Below, piece after piece: positions 16,111 to 26,812 of a DNA stretch of 64,000 nt (positions within the stretch are counted from its first letter, which is position 1; each line of letters opens with the position of its first letter). The translations under genes and the position numbers were made by a program. Source of the stretch: Rheinheimera sp. MMS21-TC3 (GTDB lineage Bacteria > Pseudomonadota > Gammaproteobacteria > Enterobacterales > Alteromonadaceae); assembly GCF_032229285.1 (NCBI RefSeq), contig NZ_CP135084.1:682001-746000 (forward strand), written 5' to 3'. Under the pieces are notes generated by a model. It was not told the DNA's origin. It did not search any database and worked only from the letters and a program-made list of their open reading frames with translations.

Positions 16111-18255
16111 CTATCTCCTTCTATAAACTTTTTGTACGTCTGGCATAACCCTAATTTTTCGCATAACGTTGGCTAAATGAACGCGGTCTCGCACTGACAG
16201 GGTAATTTTAATCACATATTCGCCAGTATCGCGATCGTCAGTAACTAGATTTTGAATATTGGAACCTTGAGCAGCAATAAGGGTAGTTAATTTGGCTAAT
16301 AAGCCATGGCGATTTAAAATAAAAATTCGAATATCACATAAAAATTGCTGATCAACAGTTTTGTCCCATTTCACTGGGAAAAATTTACCCGGCTCTTTAT
16401 CCCAGCTTTTTATGTTTCTGCAATCAGAGCGGTGTACGTACAGACCTTTACCTGGTGTAGCACTAGCTACTATTTCATCACCGTGAATAGGGCGACAGCA
16501 CTTAGCAAAAGTGATAAGCATGCCATCAGAACCAACGATAAAAGCTTTACTCTTCAACTTGCTATCAGAGTTTTCGGTTTTAGCGCTTGAATTTGGCTCG
16601 GGTGAATCAAACTCACCTAGTAAGCGTCTTGCTACAGCTATAGCCAGTTGATTACCTAAGCCTATCTCGCTACATAATTCATCTAAACTTTGCTGTTTAC
16701 TATTTTTTAAAACTGGCTCTAGGCGTTCAGGTGGAATATCTTCTAGTTTAATATCACCCAGCGCTGAGCTTAATAAGCGTTTACCTAAATTAACAGCTTC
16801 AGCTTGTTTTTGCTTTTTAAGGTAATTACGAATGCCCAATATAGCCCTGCTAGTTACCACATAATTTAGCCAGTTAGCATTTGGCTTACCGCCTGGGCTG
16901 GTAATAATTTCTACCGTTTGACCAGTTTCTAAAGGCTTGTTTAATGGATAAGGGCGACGATCTATTTTGGCACCAACACAACGATTACCAATGTCTGTAT
17001 GCACTGCGTAAGCAAAATCGACAGGCGTTGCCCCTATTGGCAATTCAACAATGCGGCCTTTTGGCGAGAAGACATATAATTCATCAGGATAGAGTTCAGA
17101 TTTAACATTCTCAACAAATTCAGCACTATTGCCAGCATGTTGTTGTAGCTCTAATAAACTTTGCATCCATCGCCGAGCGCGCACTTGGGCGGTAGTGTCT
17201 TGATGCTCACCATTGGCTTTATACATCCAATGGGCTGCAATGCCATTATCCGCTGTTTCATTCATCTCATGGGTACGCATTTGAATTTCGATTGGAATCC
17301 CGTGCGGGCCTATTAATGAAGTATGTAATGATTGGTAGCCATTTTGTTTTGGCATGGCTATATAATCTTTAAAGCGAATTTCAATCGGCTTATATAAGTT
17401 ATGCACTACACCTAAGGTGCGATAGCATTGATCAATGCTATCAACCACAACTCTAAAAGCATAAATATCCATTACATCATTAAACATCAGCTCTTTATTT
17501 TTCATCTTGGTATAAATGCTATACAGATGTTTTTCGCGGCCTGTGACTTCAGCAATAATTCCCACTGTTGTTAGGCGATCGAGAATTTCATGTCTAATTT
17601 TTTCTAATAATTCTCGACGATTTCCTCGCGCTTGGCGTACTGCTGTGGATAAAGCGCGATAGCGCATGGGATATAAGGCTTGAAAACCGCAATCTTCTAA
17701 TTCATTTTTTATATTGTGAATACCCAAACGATTAGCAATTGGCGCATAAAGCTCTAAAGTTTCTTTGGCTATGCGGCGGCGTTTTTCAGGTCTAAGTGCA
17801 CCTAAAGTACGCATATTGTGGGTACGGTCAGCTAACTTAATTAATATCACTCTAATGTCTTGGGTCATGGCCATAAACATTTTTTGCAAGTTAGTGACTT
17901 CAAATTCGTGATAGTCTTTAAACTTTACTTTATCTAACTTACTTACGCCTTGAACTAGTTCGGCGACTGTCTCGCCAAAGAGTTCAGCTAAGTCTTTTTT
18001 ATCATAAGGCGTGTCTTCAATAACATCGTGCAGCAAAGCGGCCATTAAGGTTTCATGGTCCATGCGCATTTCTGCCAAAATGCTACTGACTGCAACGGGG
18101 TGAGTAATATAAGGCTCGCCACTAGAGCGGGTTTGCGGGGCGTGTGCATCCCGTGCCACTACATAAGCTTGTTGCACTAAGGCAACTTGCTCGGGTGGTA
18201 GGTAAGCGCTAATTTGTTTTTTTAGACCTTCAAATAAATACACTGGTGCTCCCAA
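16111..18255 (-). CDS. spoT: Bifunctional (p)ppGpp synthetase/hydrolase SpoT
   Basis: A 714-residue stringent response enzyme. The HD hydrolase domain is intact: the first His in EPYITHPVAVSSIL, then LLHDVIEDT near residue 75. The synthetase domain follows (GREKHLYSIYTKMKNKE, MDIYAFRVVVDSID, KQNGYQSLHTSLIGPHG, IQMRTHEMNETADNG). A TGS domain (ELYVFSPKGRIVELP, DFAYAVHTDIGNRCVGA) and a C-terminal ACT domain (LLAKLTTLIAAQGSNIQN) complete the usual order. The neighbours rpoZ and gmk are the standard SpoT operon partners; gmk makes the GDP pool that SpoT uses. Confidence 0.97.
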   Translation of the reverse strand: MGAPVYLFEGLKKQISAYLPPEQVALVQQAYVVARDAHAPQTRSSGEPYITHPVAVSSILAEMRMDHETLMAALLHDVIEDTPYDKKDLAELFGETVAELVQGVSKLDKVKFKDYHEFEVTNLQKMFMAMTQDIRVILIKLADRTHNMRTLGALRPEKRRRIAKETLELYAPIANRLGIHNIKNELEDCGFQALYPMRYRALSTAVRQARGNRRELLEKIRHEILDRLTTVGIIAEVTGREKHLYSIYTKMKNKELMFNDVMDIYAFRVVVDSIDQCYRTLGVVHNLYKPIEIRFKDYIAMPKQNGYQSLHTSLIGPHGIPIEIQMRTHEMNETADNGIAAHWMYKANGEHQDTTAQVRARRWMQSLLELQQHAGNSAEFVENVKSELYPDELYVFSPKGRIVELPIGATPVDFAYAVHTDIGNRCVGAKIDRRPYPLNKPLETGQTVEIITSPGGKPNANWLNYVVTSRAILGIRNYLKKQKQAEAVNLGKRLLSSALGDIKLEDIPPERLEPVLKNSKQQSLDELCSEIGLGNQLAIAVARRLLGEFDSPEPNSSAKTENSDSKLKSKAFIVGSDGMLITFAKCCRPIHGDEIVASATPGKGLYVHRSDCRNIKSWDKEPGKFFPVKWDKTVDQQFLCDIRIFILNRHGLLAKLTTLIAAQGSNIQNLVTDDRDTGEYVIKITLSVRDRVHLANVMRKIRVMPDVQKVYRRR

Positions 18256-18370
18256 ACGGTGACAGCAAACAATAAAACGCCGGAAAGCGCGGGATCTATT
18301 ATGAATATACGTCTATTTTACGAAGTTGCCAACGGCTAATATACCGCTGGCATACAGATATGGGGAATTT

Positions 18371-18646
18371 TTATTGATCAGAGCCGATAATAGCAGCAAC
18401 TGCGGCCATTTCTGTCGCTTCTTGCTGAATTTGATCACGACGTTCTTGCGCGTCTAACGAAGTGCTAGTGATCAAGCCTTTTTCAATTTCACGTAAAGCA
18501 ATAACTGTTGGTTTATCATTTTCGATATCAACTAATGCTTCTTTACCCTCAACCGCTAACTGACGAGCACGACGAGATGCTACTAAAATCAAATCAAACC
18601 GGTTACCAATTTTATCTACTGCATCTTGAACTGTTACGCGAGCCAT
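18371..18646 (-). CDS. rpoZ: RNA polymerase omega subunit
   Basis: A 91-residue omega subunit that stabilises the beta-prime subunit and forms part of a ppGpp binding site. It starts with [20 protein letters not shown] and has [13 protein letters not shown] and [13 protein letters not shown] as in E. coli. It lies between gmk and spoT on the minus strand. Confidence 0.97.
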   Translation of the reverse strand: MARVTVQDAVDKIGNRFDLILVASRRARQLAVEGKEALVDIENDKPTVIALREIEKGLITSTSLDAQERRDQIQQEATEMAAVAAIIGSDQ

Positions 18647-18687
18647 TTACCACTCCAGTGTGTTTTCACAAGACTAGACAGTTTACG

Positions 18688-19320
18688 CTATTTTGTTGCT
18701 TTGGCCAACAACTCTGTGAGTAAAGCTGGATGTTTACTCAATTGCGAGTCAAAGCTATTACGCTGTGCTAACACTATTTGGCTAAATTCACGCTGAGCCT
18801 GAGCAAAATCATCATTAATAATTAAATACTCGTACTCATTGGCATGGCTCATTTCGCTGTAGGCTTCCGCCATTCGCTTAGCAATAACTTCAGCACTATC
18901 TTGGCCACGATTAGTTAATCTATTCTCTAATTCTGCAAGACTTGGCGGTAGGATGAAAATACCAATAGCAGTATTAGTTTGCTGACGAATTTGCCGTGCA
19001 CCTTGCCAATCGATATCTAAAAATACATCTATGCCTTGCTCTAAACTTTGTTGAATACTGTGTTTAGATGTACCGTAATAGTTACCAAAGACTTCAGCCC
19101 ATTCAAAAAAAGCATCTTGTTTAATTAGCGCTTTAAACTCTTCAATACTAATGAAGTGATAGTGAACACCATCAACTTCACCTGGTCTAGGTGCTCTTGT
19201 AGTATGAGATATGCTGACCTGCATATCTTTATGTTGCTTTAAAAGCGCTTGGATCAGGCTAGATTTCCCCGCACCACTCGGTGCAGAGATAATAAATAGA
19301 TTACCGCTAAGTTGCTGCAT
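18688..19320 (-). CDS. gmk: Guanylate kinase
   Basis: A 210-residue kinase converting GMP plus ATP to GDP. The P-loop is [17 protein letters not shown] at the N terminus; the GMP-binding region follows as [19 protein letters not shown], and [15 protein letters not shown] carries the family core. It heads the gmk-rpoZ-spoT-ridA-recG block. Confidence 0.97.
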   Translation of the reverse strand: MQQLSGNLFIISAPSGAGKSSLIQALLKQHKDMQVSISHTTRAPRPGEVDGVHYHFISIEEFKALIKQDAFFEWAEVFGNYYGTSKHSIQQSLEQGIDVFLDIDWQGARQIRQQTNTAIGIFILPPSLAELENRLTNRGQDSAEVIAKRMAEAYSEMSHANEYEYLIINDDFAQAQREFSQIVLAQRNSFDSQLSKHPALLTELLAKATK

Positions 19321-19388
19321 AGTTTTCAGTATTAAAGTAGCTAATAGACTGGCAGATTCTAATCGTTGTCATCGTTAGGTGCAAACCG

Positions 19389-19874
19389 CTAGCCTTTACG
19401 TTTTTTGGCTTTTACTGAGAGTGTTAAGGTAAATGTCGCCATAGCTTCAGAGCCATGTAAGCTAGGGCAAGTGACAACAACTGAAACTGGACGGTTAATT
19501 CGCTCGCCACTGGCTAATGACTCATCAATCATCTGGTCGATAATATCACCATCGTGGCTAGTAAAATGCACTTTAGCTTCAGGTCGCTTTAAAAATTGCC
19601 CTTGCACATCTTTAAATGCAAAGTTAGCGTTCACACCGCGGTTTTGAGCCTTAGTAAATACCAGAAAAGCACCGGCTAAGTCAGCGCCAATGGCTAAGGC
19701 GCCAAAATAGACACTGCCTAAATGGTTCTTGGTTCGCCAACCATGAGGGATAGTTACTTCAAGGGTTTTATTGTCCATATGAACAATTTTAGGTGAACAA
19801 AAACCTATTAATGGAATATAGCGCCAAGCAAAAAACTTTAAAGCCCAGTTAGCTTTACGTAATGATAATGCCAT
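19389..19874 (-). CDS. DUF4442 / PaaI-type hotdog-fold protein
   Basis: A 161-residue protein with a predicted single hotdog fold, of the DUF4442 or YiiD-C type. The helix-containing segment NHLGSVYFGALAIGADLAGA corresponds to the substrate-binding helix of PaaI-like thioesterases, and a run of beta strands follows to the C terminus. An acyl-CoA thioesterase role is plausible but the substrate is unknown. It lies about 70 bases upstream of gmk in the same direction. Confidence 0.7.
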   Translation of the reverse strand: MALSLRKANWALKFFAWRYIPLIGFCSPKIVHMDNKTLEVTIPHGWRTKNHLGSVYFGALAIGADLAGAFLVFTKAQNRGVNANFAFKDVQGQFLKRPEAKVHFTSHDGDIIDQMIDESLASGERINRPVSVVVTCPSLHGSEAMATFTLTLSVKAKKRKG

Positions 19875-20039
19875 TTATTTAATTCCGTTTGATTACTTAA
19901 TCAAAGCTTATACTGGTACGACCATTACTGCAAGGTGGCCGTTTAAGTATTAAAACAGACCGTTCGTCGGTGAAAATTTTTGTTTGTTAATCATTTTATA
20001 GTAGAGTCAGTACATAAAGAGAGCAAAGGTAGATCCTAA

Positions 20040-22991
20040 TTGGCAAGATTTCAGTTAATTTTTTGGCTGCTTCTATTTAGTTGCTTTAGTGTGACGCAAG
20101 CTCAGGCTAGTTTAGATAAGCAAGAAGAATATTTATACCGCTTTTGGTCGGTAGAGGCTGGCCTTCCCCAGATTTCAGTTACTGCAATCGAACAAGATGA
20201 TGCAGGCTATCTTTGGGTCGGTACGCAAAATGGTTTAGCTCGTTTTGATGGTGTAAATTTTACGGTTTTCAATACTGCGAATAGCCCTGCTTTTTCATCC
20301 AACTTTATTACAGCTATCCATTTTGATAAGCAACAGCGCTTATGGATCGGTACAGCTAATGGCCTTATTCGTTATCAAGATAATAAATTTTCTGCTTTAG
20401 ACAAGGTGCGACTCCATAATGGTATTAGTGATATTGTCGAACAAGAAGATGGCGCTATTTATATAGGAGCGGGTGATTTATATCAATGGAATGAGCAGCT
20501 AGAGTCATTACAGCGGGTATTAGCTCATCAAGGAGTGGTCACTTCACTACTTAACCACCAAGATATTTTATATATTGGTGGTCAGTCAGGATTTGCAGTA
20601 TTAAATCAAGATGGATATCAATGGTATACGGCACCAGATAATTTGGGTGAGTTGCAAGTTTTACAATTAGGTTTGCAAGAAGGAGATTTATATTTAGGCA
20701 CCACAAATGGCTTGATACGCTGGCATAATCATCGGTGGTATCCTATGTCTTTGCCAGATCACCCTGATGGCAAGCAGCTCGAAATGTTCTATTCAGATCC
20801 AGAGCAGCGACTCTGGGTTGCTAGTTATAAAAACTTATATCAAATTTTTCAGCGTGAAGTCTTTACTGCCCAGCAAGTCCAAGGCAAATTCGAAGAGTTT
20901 TCTTGGATTGAAGCCATGCTGCGGGATAAGTTCGGTAACTTGTGGCTAGGTAGCCATGCTTATGGCTTAAAACGGCTACGCAAGCCACAAACCCAGAGGT
21001 ACAGCACTAAACAAGGTATAGCGGATCCTTTTGTTTGGTCACTTCAGCCGTGGCGAGAGCATATGCTAGTGGGTACTAATAATGGTTTATCTTTATTGAA
21101 TGATGGCCAGTTTGAAACAGTACCTGCTAATAAACACATACCTAACCCTTTAGTCTATAGCATGTTTTTGGATAGCAAACATAGGTTATGGCTTGGTTTA
21201 CGCGGTGGTTTAAGCCGACTTGATGGCAATACTTTAGTGTGGCAACAAAATTATGATTCCATTTCGCATTTAATGGTCTCGTCTTTTGCGGAAGAAAATG
21301 AGCGGGTGTGGGTAGGCACAAATCGTGGATTATACTTTGTTAAAGAAAATAAGTTACAGCTACAACTAGAGCCAGAGGTATTACAAGAGGCTCAAGTGCG
21401 CACTGTGGCACTTGATAGTAAGCATCGATTATGGGTTGGAACCGAAAATGGTCTTTATTTACGAGAAGGAGATAGTTTTACTGAACTCAAGGACCTACCT
21501 ATATCTGGTGGCTTTATCAGTGTGGTAAAAGAGTTTTCTGATGGCAATATACTGATTGGCAGCCTTAATTATGGTTTTGTTTTTGGCCAACCCGGAGAAT
21601 GGTACTGGTTTAATCAAAATAATGGCTTGCCAGGTAATGGTATTATCTATGTTGAAAAAGTAGCAAATCACTTGATAGTTACTAATTTAGAAGGCGCTTA
21701 TCGGCTGAATTATGCAGCGCTTAGCCAAGGTAAAGCTGAGCAAGTATATATGATGCTAGATGATCGTAGGCCTGAATCAGTGACTGACTCACGTCGATGT
21801 TGTAATGGCGCAGGTAGTAGCAAAGGTGCTTTATATGCTAACCAATTATGGTTCCCTACCTTAGATGGTGTACTGGCTTTTCCTGTCGAACAATTAGAGC
21901 AATATGGGCCTATACCTCAACCAGTATTAGAAAGTTTAACGGCAAGTGGTCAGCAGTACTTTAACCATAAAACAATATTGACACCTGAACAAAGAGACTG
22001 GCACTTCCGCTTTACCGCACCATTTTATACCTTGCCATCGTCTTTAATGTTTAGGTATCAGTTAGAAGGTTATGATAATAGCTGGATTGATGCCGGTAGT
22101 CGCCGCGAAGCCTTTTACACTAATTTACCACCAGGTCAGTACCGTTTTACTGTGCAATCCCGTTTAGCATCAGATTACCGCTGGAGTGATGCTGTGAGTA
22201 TGGATATTAATTTACAGTATTATTGGTATGAAACAAACACAGCACGCATTGTAGTGTTATTGCTATTTATATTATTATTTTGGCTATTATATCGCTGGCG
22301 ATTAATGAACTTAGCCAGTGCTAAGCAGAAACTAGAAATATTAGTACAAGAACGTACTAACGAGCTACATCAAGCTAACCAAAAGTTACAGCGTTTAAGT
22401 ATGCAGGATGCGCTTACAGGATTGGCTAACCGGCACTATTTAGATACCAATATTAAACAAATAATTTCTCGTTCTGATCGTAGTAGCAGGCCACTGATTT
22501 GGGCTTTGCTTGATTTAGACCATTTTAAACAGATTAATGATACTTTTGGTCACCAAGTAGGTGACAATGTTATTAAAGTGGTAGCAGAGTTGTTGCAAAC
22601 AAATAGTCGGCAGTCTGATCATATAATCCGTTGGGGTGGCGAAGAGTTTTTACTTTTGTTAGAACATAGTGCAGATGCTTTGTTAGTTTTAAAACGCATC
22701 CATCAAGCTATAGGTTGCTATCCATGGCAGCAAGAGATGGGTTTAAAGCAGCCGTTAACCTGTTCAATAGGCGCAATAACACAGCTAAAAGATTGGGATT
22801 GGCAGCATAGTTTACGTTTAGCTGACCACGCATTATATTGGGTAAAAGAGCATGGTCGTAATGGCTATATGTTATTGGAAGTAAGCTCGCCGCCCCAGAG
22901 TGAACTGTTGGCAGAAACCCTTAATATTAGCCAACTTTTGGTAGAAGGTAAGCTAAAGGCTAACACTAATCTAAAGTTTGCTAGTAATTAA
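20040..22991 (+). CDS. Periplasmic beta-propeller sensor with diguanylate cyclase (GGDEF) output
   Basis: A 983-residue inner membrane sensor. Order: signal peptide (1-24), about 14 Reg_prop blades forming one or two beta-propellers (repeats such as GYLWVGTQNGLARFDG and HRLWVGTENGLYLREG, about 35-610), a Y_Y_Y domain (about 640-715), one membrane span (about 725-747, IVVLLLFILLFWLLYRW), a short coiled coil (LEILVQERTNELHQANQKL) and a GGDEF domain (about 790-950). The active site is IIRWGGEEFLLLL and the inhibitory site RQSD lies five residues before it, so the domain should make cyclic di-GMP and be product-inhibited. Start is TTG at 20040, supported by the signal peptide and the AAAGG upstream. 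The ligand is unknown. Confidence 0.88.
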   Translation: MARFQLIFWLLLFSCFSVTQAQASLDKQEEYLYRFWSVEAGLPQISVTAIEQDDAGYLWVGTQNGLARFDGVNFTVFNTANSPAFSSNFITAIHFDKQQRLWIGTANGLIRYQDNKFSALDKVRLHNGISDIVEQEDGAIYIGAGDLYQWNEQLESLQRVLAHQGVVTSLLNHQDILYIGGQSGFAVLNQDGYQWYTAPDNLGELQVLQLGLQEGDLYLGTTNGLIRWHNHRWYPMSLPDHPDGKQLEMFYSDPEQRLWVASYKNLYQIFQREVFTAQQVQGKFEEFSWIEAMLRDKFGNLWLGSHAYGLKRLRKPQTQRYSTKQGIADPFVWSLQPWREHMLVGTNNGLSLLNDGQFETVPANKHIPNPLVYSMFLDSKHRLWLGLRGGLSRLDGNTLVWQQNYDSISHLMVSSFAEENERVWVGTNRGLYFVKENKLQLQLEPEVLQEAQVRTVALDSKHRLWVGTENGLYLREGDSFTELKDLPISGGFISVVKEFSDGNILIGSLNYGFVFGQPGEWYWFNQNNGLPGNGIIYVEKVANHLIVTNLEGAYRLNYAALSQGKAEQVYMMLDDRRPESVTDSRRCCNGAGSSKGALYANQLWFPTLDGVLAFPVEQLEQYGPIPQPVLESLTASGQQYFNHKTILTPEQRDWHFRFTAPFYTLPSSLMFRYQLEGYDNSWIDAGSRREAFYTNLPPGQYRFTVQSRLASDYRWSDAVSMDINLQYYWYETNTARIVVLLLFILLFWLLYRWRLMNLASAKQKLEILVQERTNELHQANQKLQRLSMQDALTGLANRHYLDTNIKQIISRSDRSSRPLIWALLDLDHFKQINDTFGHQVGDNVIKVVAELLQTNSRQSDHIIRWGGEEFLLLLEHSADALLVLKRIHQAIGCYPWQQEMGLKQPLTCSIGAITQLKDWDWQHSLRLADHALYWVKEHGRNGYMLLEVSSPPQSELLAETLNISQLLVEGKLKANTNLKFASN

Positions 22992-23120
22992 TAATTAAGT
23001 TAGTTAAATGAAAGGGATAGGTATAGAAGAGGATTTCTTAGGCTAGCTACAGTGAATTAGTAGCTTTTCTTTACATAATATGATTAATATAGTTTTATCA
23101 CATTTTTGAGAAGAGTAACT

Positions 23121-25157
23121 ATGAACGGAATTAAACAGCTGTCTATAAAACAAAAGTTTCTATTTAGCATAGCTTCAGTTATTACTATTTTATCCGTACT
23201 AACCTCTTGGTTTACAGTAAATCATATAAGTAACCTGACTCTTGATAGAGTAAAAACAGAAGTTAGCAGTAAAGTAGAAGCTGGTGCTATCGATGCATTA
23301 AAATTCTTTTCTGAATATGCTCAGGTATCACGTACCTTTATTGAAAGTCCGCAATTTATAAAGTGGTTTGCTGAGTATCCGGGCCGAGGTGTTGATCTAA
23401 GCACAGTGCCAGGCTATGACGATATTAATAATACCTTTAAAAGCATAAGTGAGCGAGATCCGGTAATTTTATCGGCATTTTTAGCTTTTGGCCCATCAGA
23501 TGAATATTTCCGCGAAGATGAACGTACAGGAGTCGATACAGAAGGCCCAGATGCAGGTAAGTTGGATAAAGGCTACTTTGTAACAAGAAGACCTTGGTAC
23601 CAAGAAATGATGAAAGAAACTACCTATGTCGTTCGCTCACCACACGAAGACTTTCAAACCGGTCGCATTTCAGGTGTAGTTCAAGGTCCAGTTTATCTAC
23701 CCGATGGCACCTTAATGGGCTTTGGTGGGGTAGATTTATACATGAATAAAATAGGCGAGCAAGTTGACCGAGTGCAATATGAGGGTGAAGGTTTTGCTTT
23801 TTTACTCGATGAGCAAGGCAACTTAGTCCACTTAGCAACTCAAGCAGGTATTGAAGCTATAAAGGTTAATGATAGCTTTAGTAAATTAAATGACTTACCA
23901 GACTCCTCAGGATTTCATTTACTGGTTGAAGCGGCCAAAAATCAAACCTCAGGCTTTATTCCCGTTAAGCTGCAAGGTCAAAATTATTATGCTTCATTTC
24001 AGCCGGTAGCAGCGGATTTTCCTAAAATTGCTTGGTTAACCGGTTTGTTAGTGCCGGAATATATGATTGAAGAGCCTATTCAACAGGCTGCAAACTGGGC
24101 TATTGTCTTCACTATTATCTTTATTACTGCCATGGTTATCGTGGTGTTACTGTTAATCCGCATTATTCTAAAACCATTATCTGAATTAGAAATAGCGCTT
24201 CGTGGTATTGCTAGTGGTGATGGTGATTTAACTCGAACTATCCAAGTTAAAAACCAGGATGAAGTAGGAATATTAGCAAACCACTTTAATGCCTTTGTAG
24301 CTAAGCTTCGTCAGTCATTGCAAAACACTGCTAGCCAAGCTGATAAAGTTCAGTATTCTAGTCAGCATCTTACTGCAGTTGCAACTAACACTAACAATGA
24401 AATTCAAGCGAGCAAACAACAAATAGATTCTGTTTCAACAGCAGTAAATGAAATGGCCGCGACGGTACAGGAAATTAGCTACAATGCCCACGAAACTAGC
24501 GATGCCGCTATTATTGCTCAGCAGCAAGCAGATGAAGGTACTAAGCTGTCTAATCATTCTGTATCTGATATGGATATGTTAGCCCAAACAATGTTAGATA
24601 GTGTGGAAGTTATTGCAGGTTTGGCTAAAGAATCTGAGAATATAGGTACTGTTATTGATGTGATTGAATCCATTGCCGACCAAACTAACTTATTGGCACT
24701 TAATGCCGCTATAGAGGCAGCCCGAGCGGGGGACCAAGGCAGAGGCTTTGCTGTAGTAGCTGATGAAGTGAGATCGTTAGCGGGTCGTACTAGCGATAGC
24801 ACTGAGCATATTCGAGTAATGGTAGAAAAGTTACAGAATATCGCTAAGCATGCAGAAAATAAAATGGAGCAGGGTAAAAAACAAACAGACCAAAGTGCTG
24901 ATAGAGCCAAAGCTATCCAAAGTGCCTTAACTAAAATTAGTGCCGCTATTGATAAAGTGCAGCAGCAAAGTAGTGAAATTGCCGGAGCAACCTCACAGCA
25001 GCAAGTGGTGGCTGAAGATATTAATCAGCGCCTAACTGAAGTGAATGATCTAGTGAATAGTACTGCTAAACATGCGGATGCATTATCTTTAGAAGCTATT
25101 TCGTTAGATAAGTCAGCTACTGAACTTAATAAAATAGTTCAGCAATTTAAAATTTAA
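23121..25157 (+). CDS. Methyl-accepting chemotaxis protein with dCache-type sensor
   Basis: A 678-residue chemoreceptor. TM1 is at about 10-32, followed by a periplasmic double-Cache-type domain (about 40-320; [47 protein letters not shown]), TM2 (about 328-352), HAMP (about 353-405) and the signalling domain with the hairpin tip [23 protein letters not shown] 23121 is preferred to the TTG at 23106 because GAGAAG lies at spacing distance and the TM1 follows. Ligand of this Cache class is often an amino acid or organic acid, but cannot be read here. Confidence 0.9.
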   Translation: MNGIKQLSIKQKFLFSIASVITILSVLTSWFTVNHISNLTLDRVKTEVSSKVEAGAIDALKFFSEYAQVSRTFIESPQFIKWFAEYPGRGVDLSTVPGYDDINNTFKSISERDPVILSAFLAFGPSDEYFREDERTGVDTEGPDAGKLDKGYFVTRRPWYQEMMKETTYVVRSPHEDFQTGRISGVVQGPVYLPDGTLMGFGGVDLYMNKIGEQVDRVQYEGEGFAFLLDEQGNLVHLATQAGIEAIKVNDSFSKLNDLPDSSGFHLLVEAAKNQTSGFIPVKLQGQNYYASFQPVAADFPKIAWLTGLLVPEYMIEEPIQQAANWAIVFTIIFITAMVIVVLLLIRIILKPLSELEIALRGIASGDGDLTRTIQVKNQDEVGILANHFNAFVAKLRQSLQNTASQADKVQYSSQHLTAVATNTNNEIQASKQQIDSVSTAVNEMAATVQEISYNAHETSDAAIIAQQQADEGTKLSNHSVSDMDMLAQTMLDSVEVIAGLAKESENIGTVIDVIESIADQTNLLALNAAIEAARAGDQGRGFAVVADEVRSLAGRTSDSTEHIRVMVEKLQNIAKHAENKMEQGKKQTDQSADRAKAIQSALTKISAAIDKVQQQSSEIAGATSQQQVVAEDINQRLTEVNDLVNSTAKHADALSLEAISLDKSATELNKIVQQFKI

Positions 25158-25169
25158 TCCTACTTAAAC

Positions 25170-25206
25170 CTAGATGCTGTTAACCGTTTTGGTTAGCAGC
25201 ATCTAG
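25170..25206 (+). terminator. Hairpin after chemoreceptor gene
   Basis: CTAGATGCTGTTAACC pairs with GGTTAGCAGCATCTAG around GTTTT (one G-T pair in a 16-base stem). It lies between the chemoreceptor stop and the next gene. T-run is weak. Confidence 0.55.
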
Positions 25207-25236
25207 CCGAAACTATTTTATTCTGGAGATCCTTCC

Positions 25237-26802
25237 ATGCAAACAATAACTAAAGTTCTTAGCGTCTCTTTGTTAAGTGCACTAATATCCGCTTGTAGTT
25301 CTACTGTTACTAGCCCTGAACAGAGTAATATTGCTTTAGACCAAAAAATTCGCCAAACAGCACAAGCAAGTTTGCAAGCATTTAATATTCCAGGTATTGC
25401 CGTAGTTGCAGTACAAGATGGCAAAGTTGTTTTAGCTGAAGGTTTTGGTATTCGCGACCTTGCCAACCAAGAACTGGTAACGGCGGATACGTTGTTTGGT
25501 ATTGCTTCCCATACTAAGGCCTTTACTGCTGCGGCTATCGGCCAACTGGTTGCACAAGGGAAAGTGAACTGGGATGATAAAGTTATTCAACATTTACCTG
25601 AATTTCGCTTAGCGGATGCAAGCTTAACGCAAAAAGTGACTATTAGAGATTTATTAAGTCATCGCACAGGCTTAGGCTTAGGTGCAGGTGACTTAATGAT
25701 TTGGCCAAATACAGATAAAACCTCAGAGCAACTCTTAGCTGGTGTTGCCCACTTGCCGATAGAGCAAGATTTACGCCAAGGGTTTGCCTATAACAACCTA
25801 ATGTTTGTAACCGCAGGGCTAGTAATAGAACGAGTAACCGGCATGCCTTATGCGCAGTATATTGCAGAGCACTTTTTCCAGCCGTTACAAATGGATAACA
25901 GCGTTGTAGGCTTTGATAACTTAAAGCCAGATAACAGCAATATCGCTATTGGTAATATCGACTATAAAGGCGAAGTACATCGCTTCCCGCTTGATTATTT
26001 ACAAGATTTTGCAGCTGCAGGTGCCACCCTATCTAGTGTCGATGACATGGGGAACTGGCTATTGACGTTATTAAATGAAGGTAAAAGCCCAAGCGGTGCG
26101 CAAATAATAGCGCCTGAACAATTAGCGCAAATGTGGCAGCTAACTACACCATTGCCGGTGCGGCATAAGTCGGGCCAGCAAAGCACTCATTTTAGAGGCT
26201 ACGGCATGGGCTGGTTTGTAAAAGACTATCATGGTGTAAAACATATCTCTCATAGCGGTGGTATCTTAGGCATGCTGTCGTTAACAACGCTAATTCCAGA
26301 GAAAAATTTCGCCATTACAGTGCTGTCTAATCAACAGGCTTTTCAAGGTTTAACAACAGTAACAGAAGAAGCCTTAGAGCAAGTGCTTAACTTGCCTGAC
26401 ACTGATTGGTTAGCATTGCAAACTAAACAATATCAAGAATTTATGCAGCATAAAAATAGCTTTGAGTTAAAGCCTGCTGATAATAAAACTGCTGCATTAC
26501 CGTTAAAGCATTATGCCGGTAAATATCAAGACAATTGGTATGGTGAAGTGACCGTTCAGCAACAGGCTGAGCAATTGCATATTAGCTTTGACCATACTGA
26601 AATTCTAAAAGGAGTATTAGAGCACTATGATGGCAATACCTTTGTTGTACGCTGGAATGAACCTTTATTAGAAGCTGACGCTTTTATCCGCTTTACTGCG
26701 GCTGATAACGGTAAAATTAACAGCGCAACAATGGAAGCTATAGCCGACTTTACTGACTTTAGCTTTGATTTTCATAATTTAAACTTAGTTAAAAAGCAGT
26801 AA
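25237..26802 (+). CDS. Class C beta-lactamase-like serine hydrolase, lipoprotein
   Basis: A 521-residue member of the serine beta-lactamase / D-aminopeptidase / esterase superfamily. The nucleophile motif is FGIASHTKAFTA (Ser-x-x-Lys, about residue 91), the second motif is FAYNNLMF (Tyr-x-Asn), and the third ISHSGGILG replaces the Lys-Thr-Gly of true penicillinases. The signal peptide ends in a lipobox-like LISAC (Cys at about 20), so an outer-membrane or periplasmic lipoprotein is likely. The last 110 residues look like a DUF3471-type lipocalin-like domain. A peptidase or esterase role is more likely than antibiotic hydrolysis. The DUF1569 gene follows after ten bases. Confidence 0.82.
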   Translation: MQTITKVLSVSLLSALISACSSTVTSPEQSNIALDQKIRQTAQASLQAFNIPGIAVVAVQDGKVVLAEGFGIRDLANQELVTADTLFGIASHTKAFTAAAIGQLVAQGKVNWDDKVIQHLPEFRLADASLTQKVTIRDLLSHRTGLGLGAGDLMIWPNTDKTSEQLLAGVAHLPIEQDLRQGFAYNNLMFVTAGLVIERVTGMPYAQYIAEHFFQPLQMDNSVVGFDNLKPDNSNIAIGNIDYKGEVHRFPLDYLQDFAAAGATLSSVDDMGNWLLTLLNEGKSPSGAQIIAPEQLAQMWQLTTPLPVRHKSGQQSTHFRGYGMGWFVKDYHGVKHISHSGGILGMLSLTTLIPEKNFAITVLSNQQAFQGLTTVTEEALEQVLNLPDTDWLALQTKQYQEFMQHKNSFELKPADNKTAALPLKHYAGKYQDNWYGEVTVQQQAEQLHISFDHTEILKGVLEHYDGNTFVVRWNEPLLEADAFIRFTAADNGKINSATMEAIADFTDFSFDFHNLNLVKKQ

Positions 26803-26812
26803 CGAATAACGT

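Noticed and set aside
25237..26802. Antibiotic-resistance beta-lactamase
   Set aside because: Third motif is HSGG rather than KTG and a DUF3471-like tail is present; family members are mostly peptidases or esterases.
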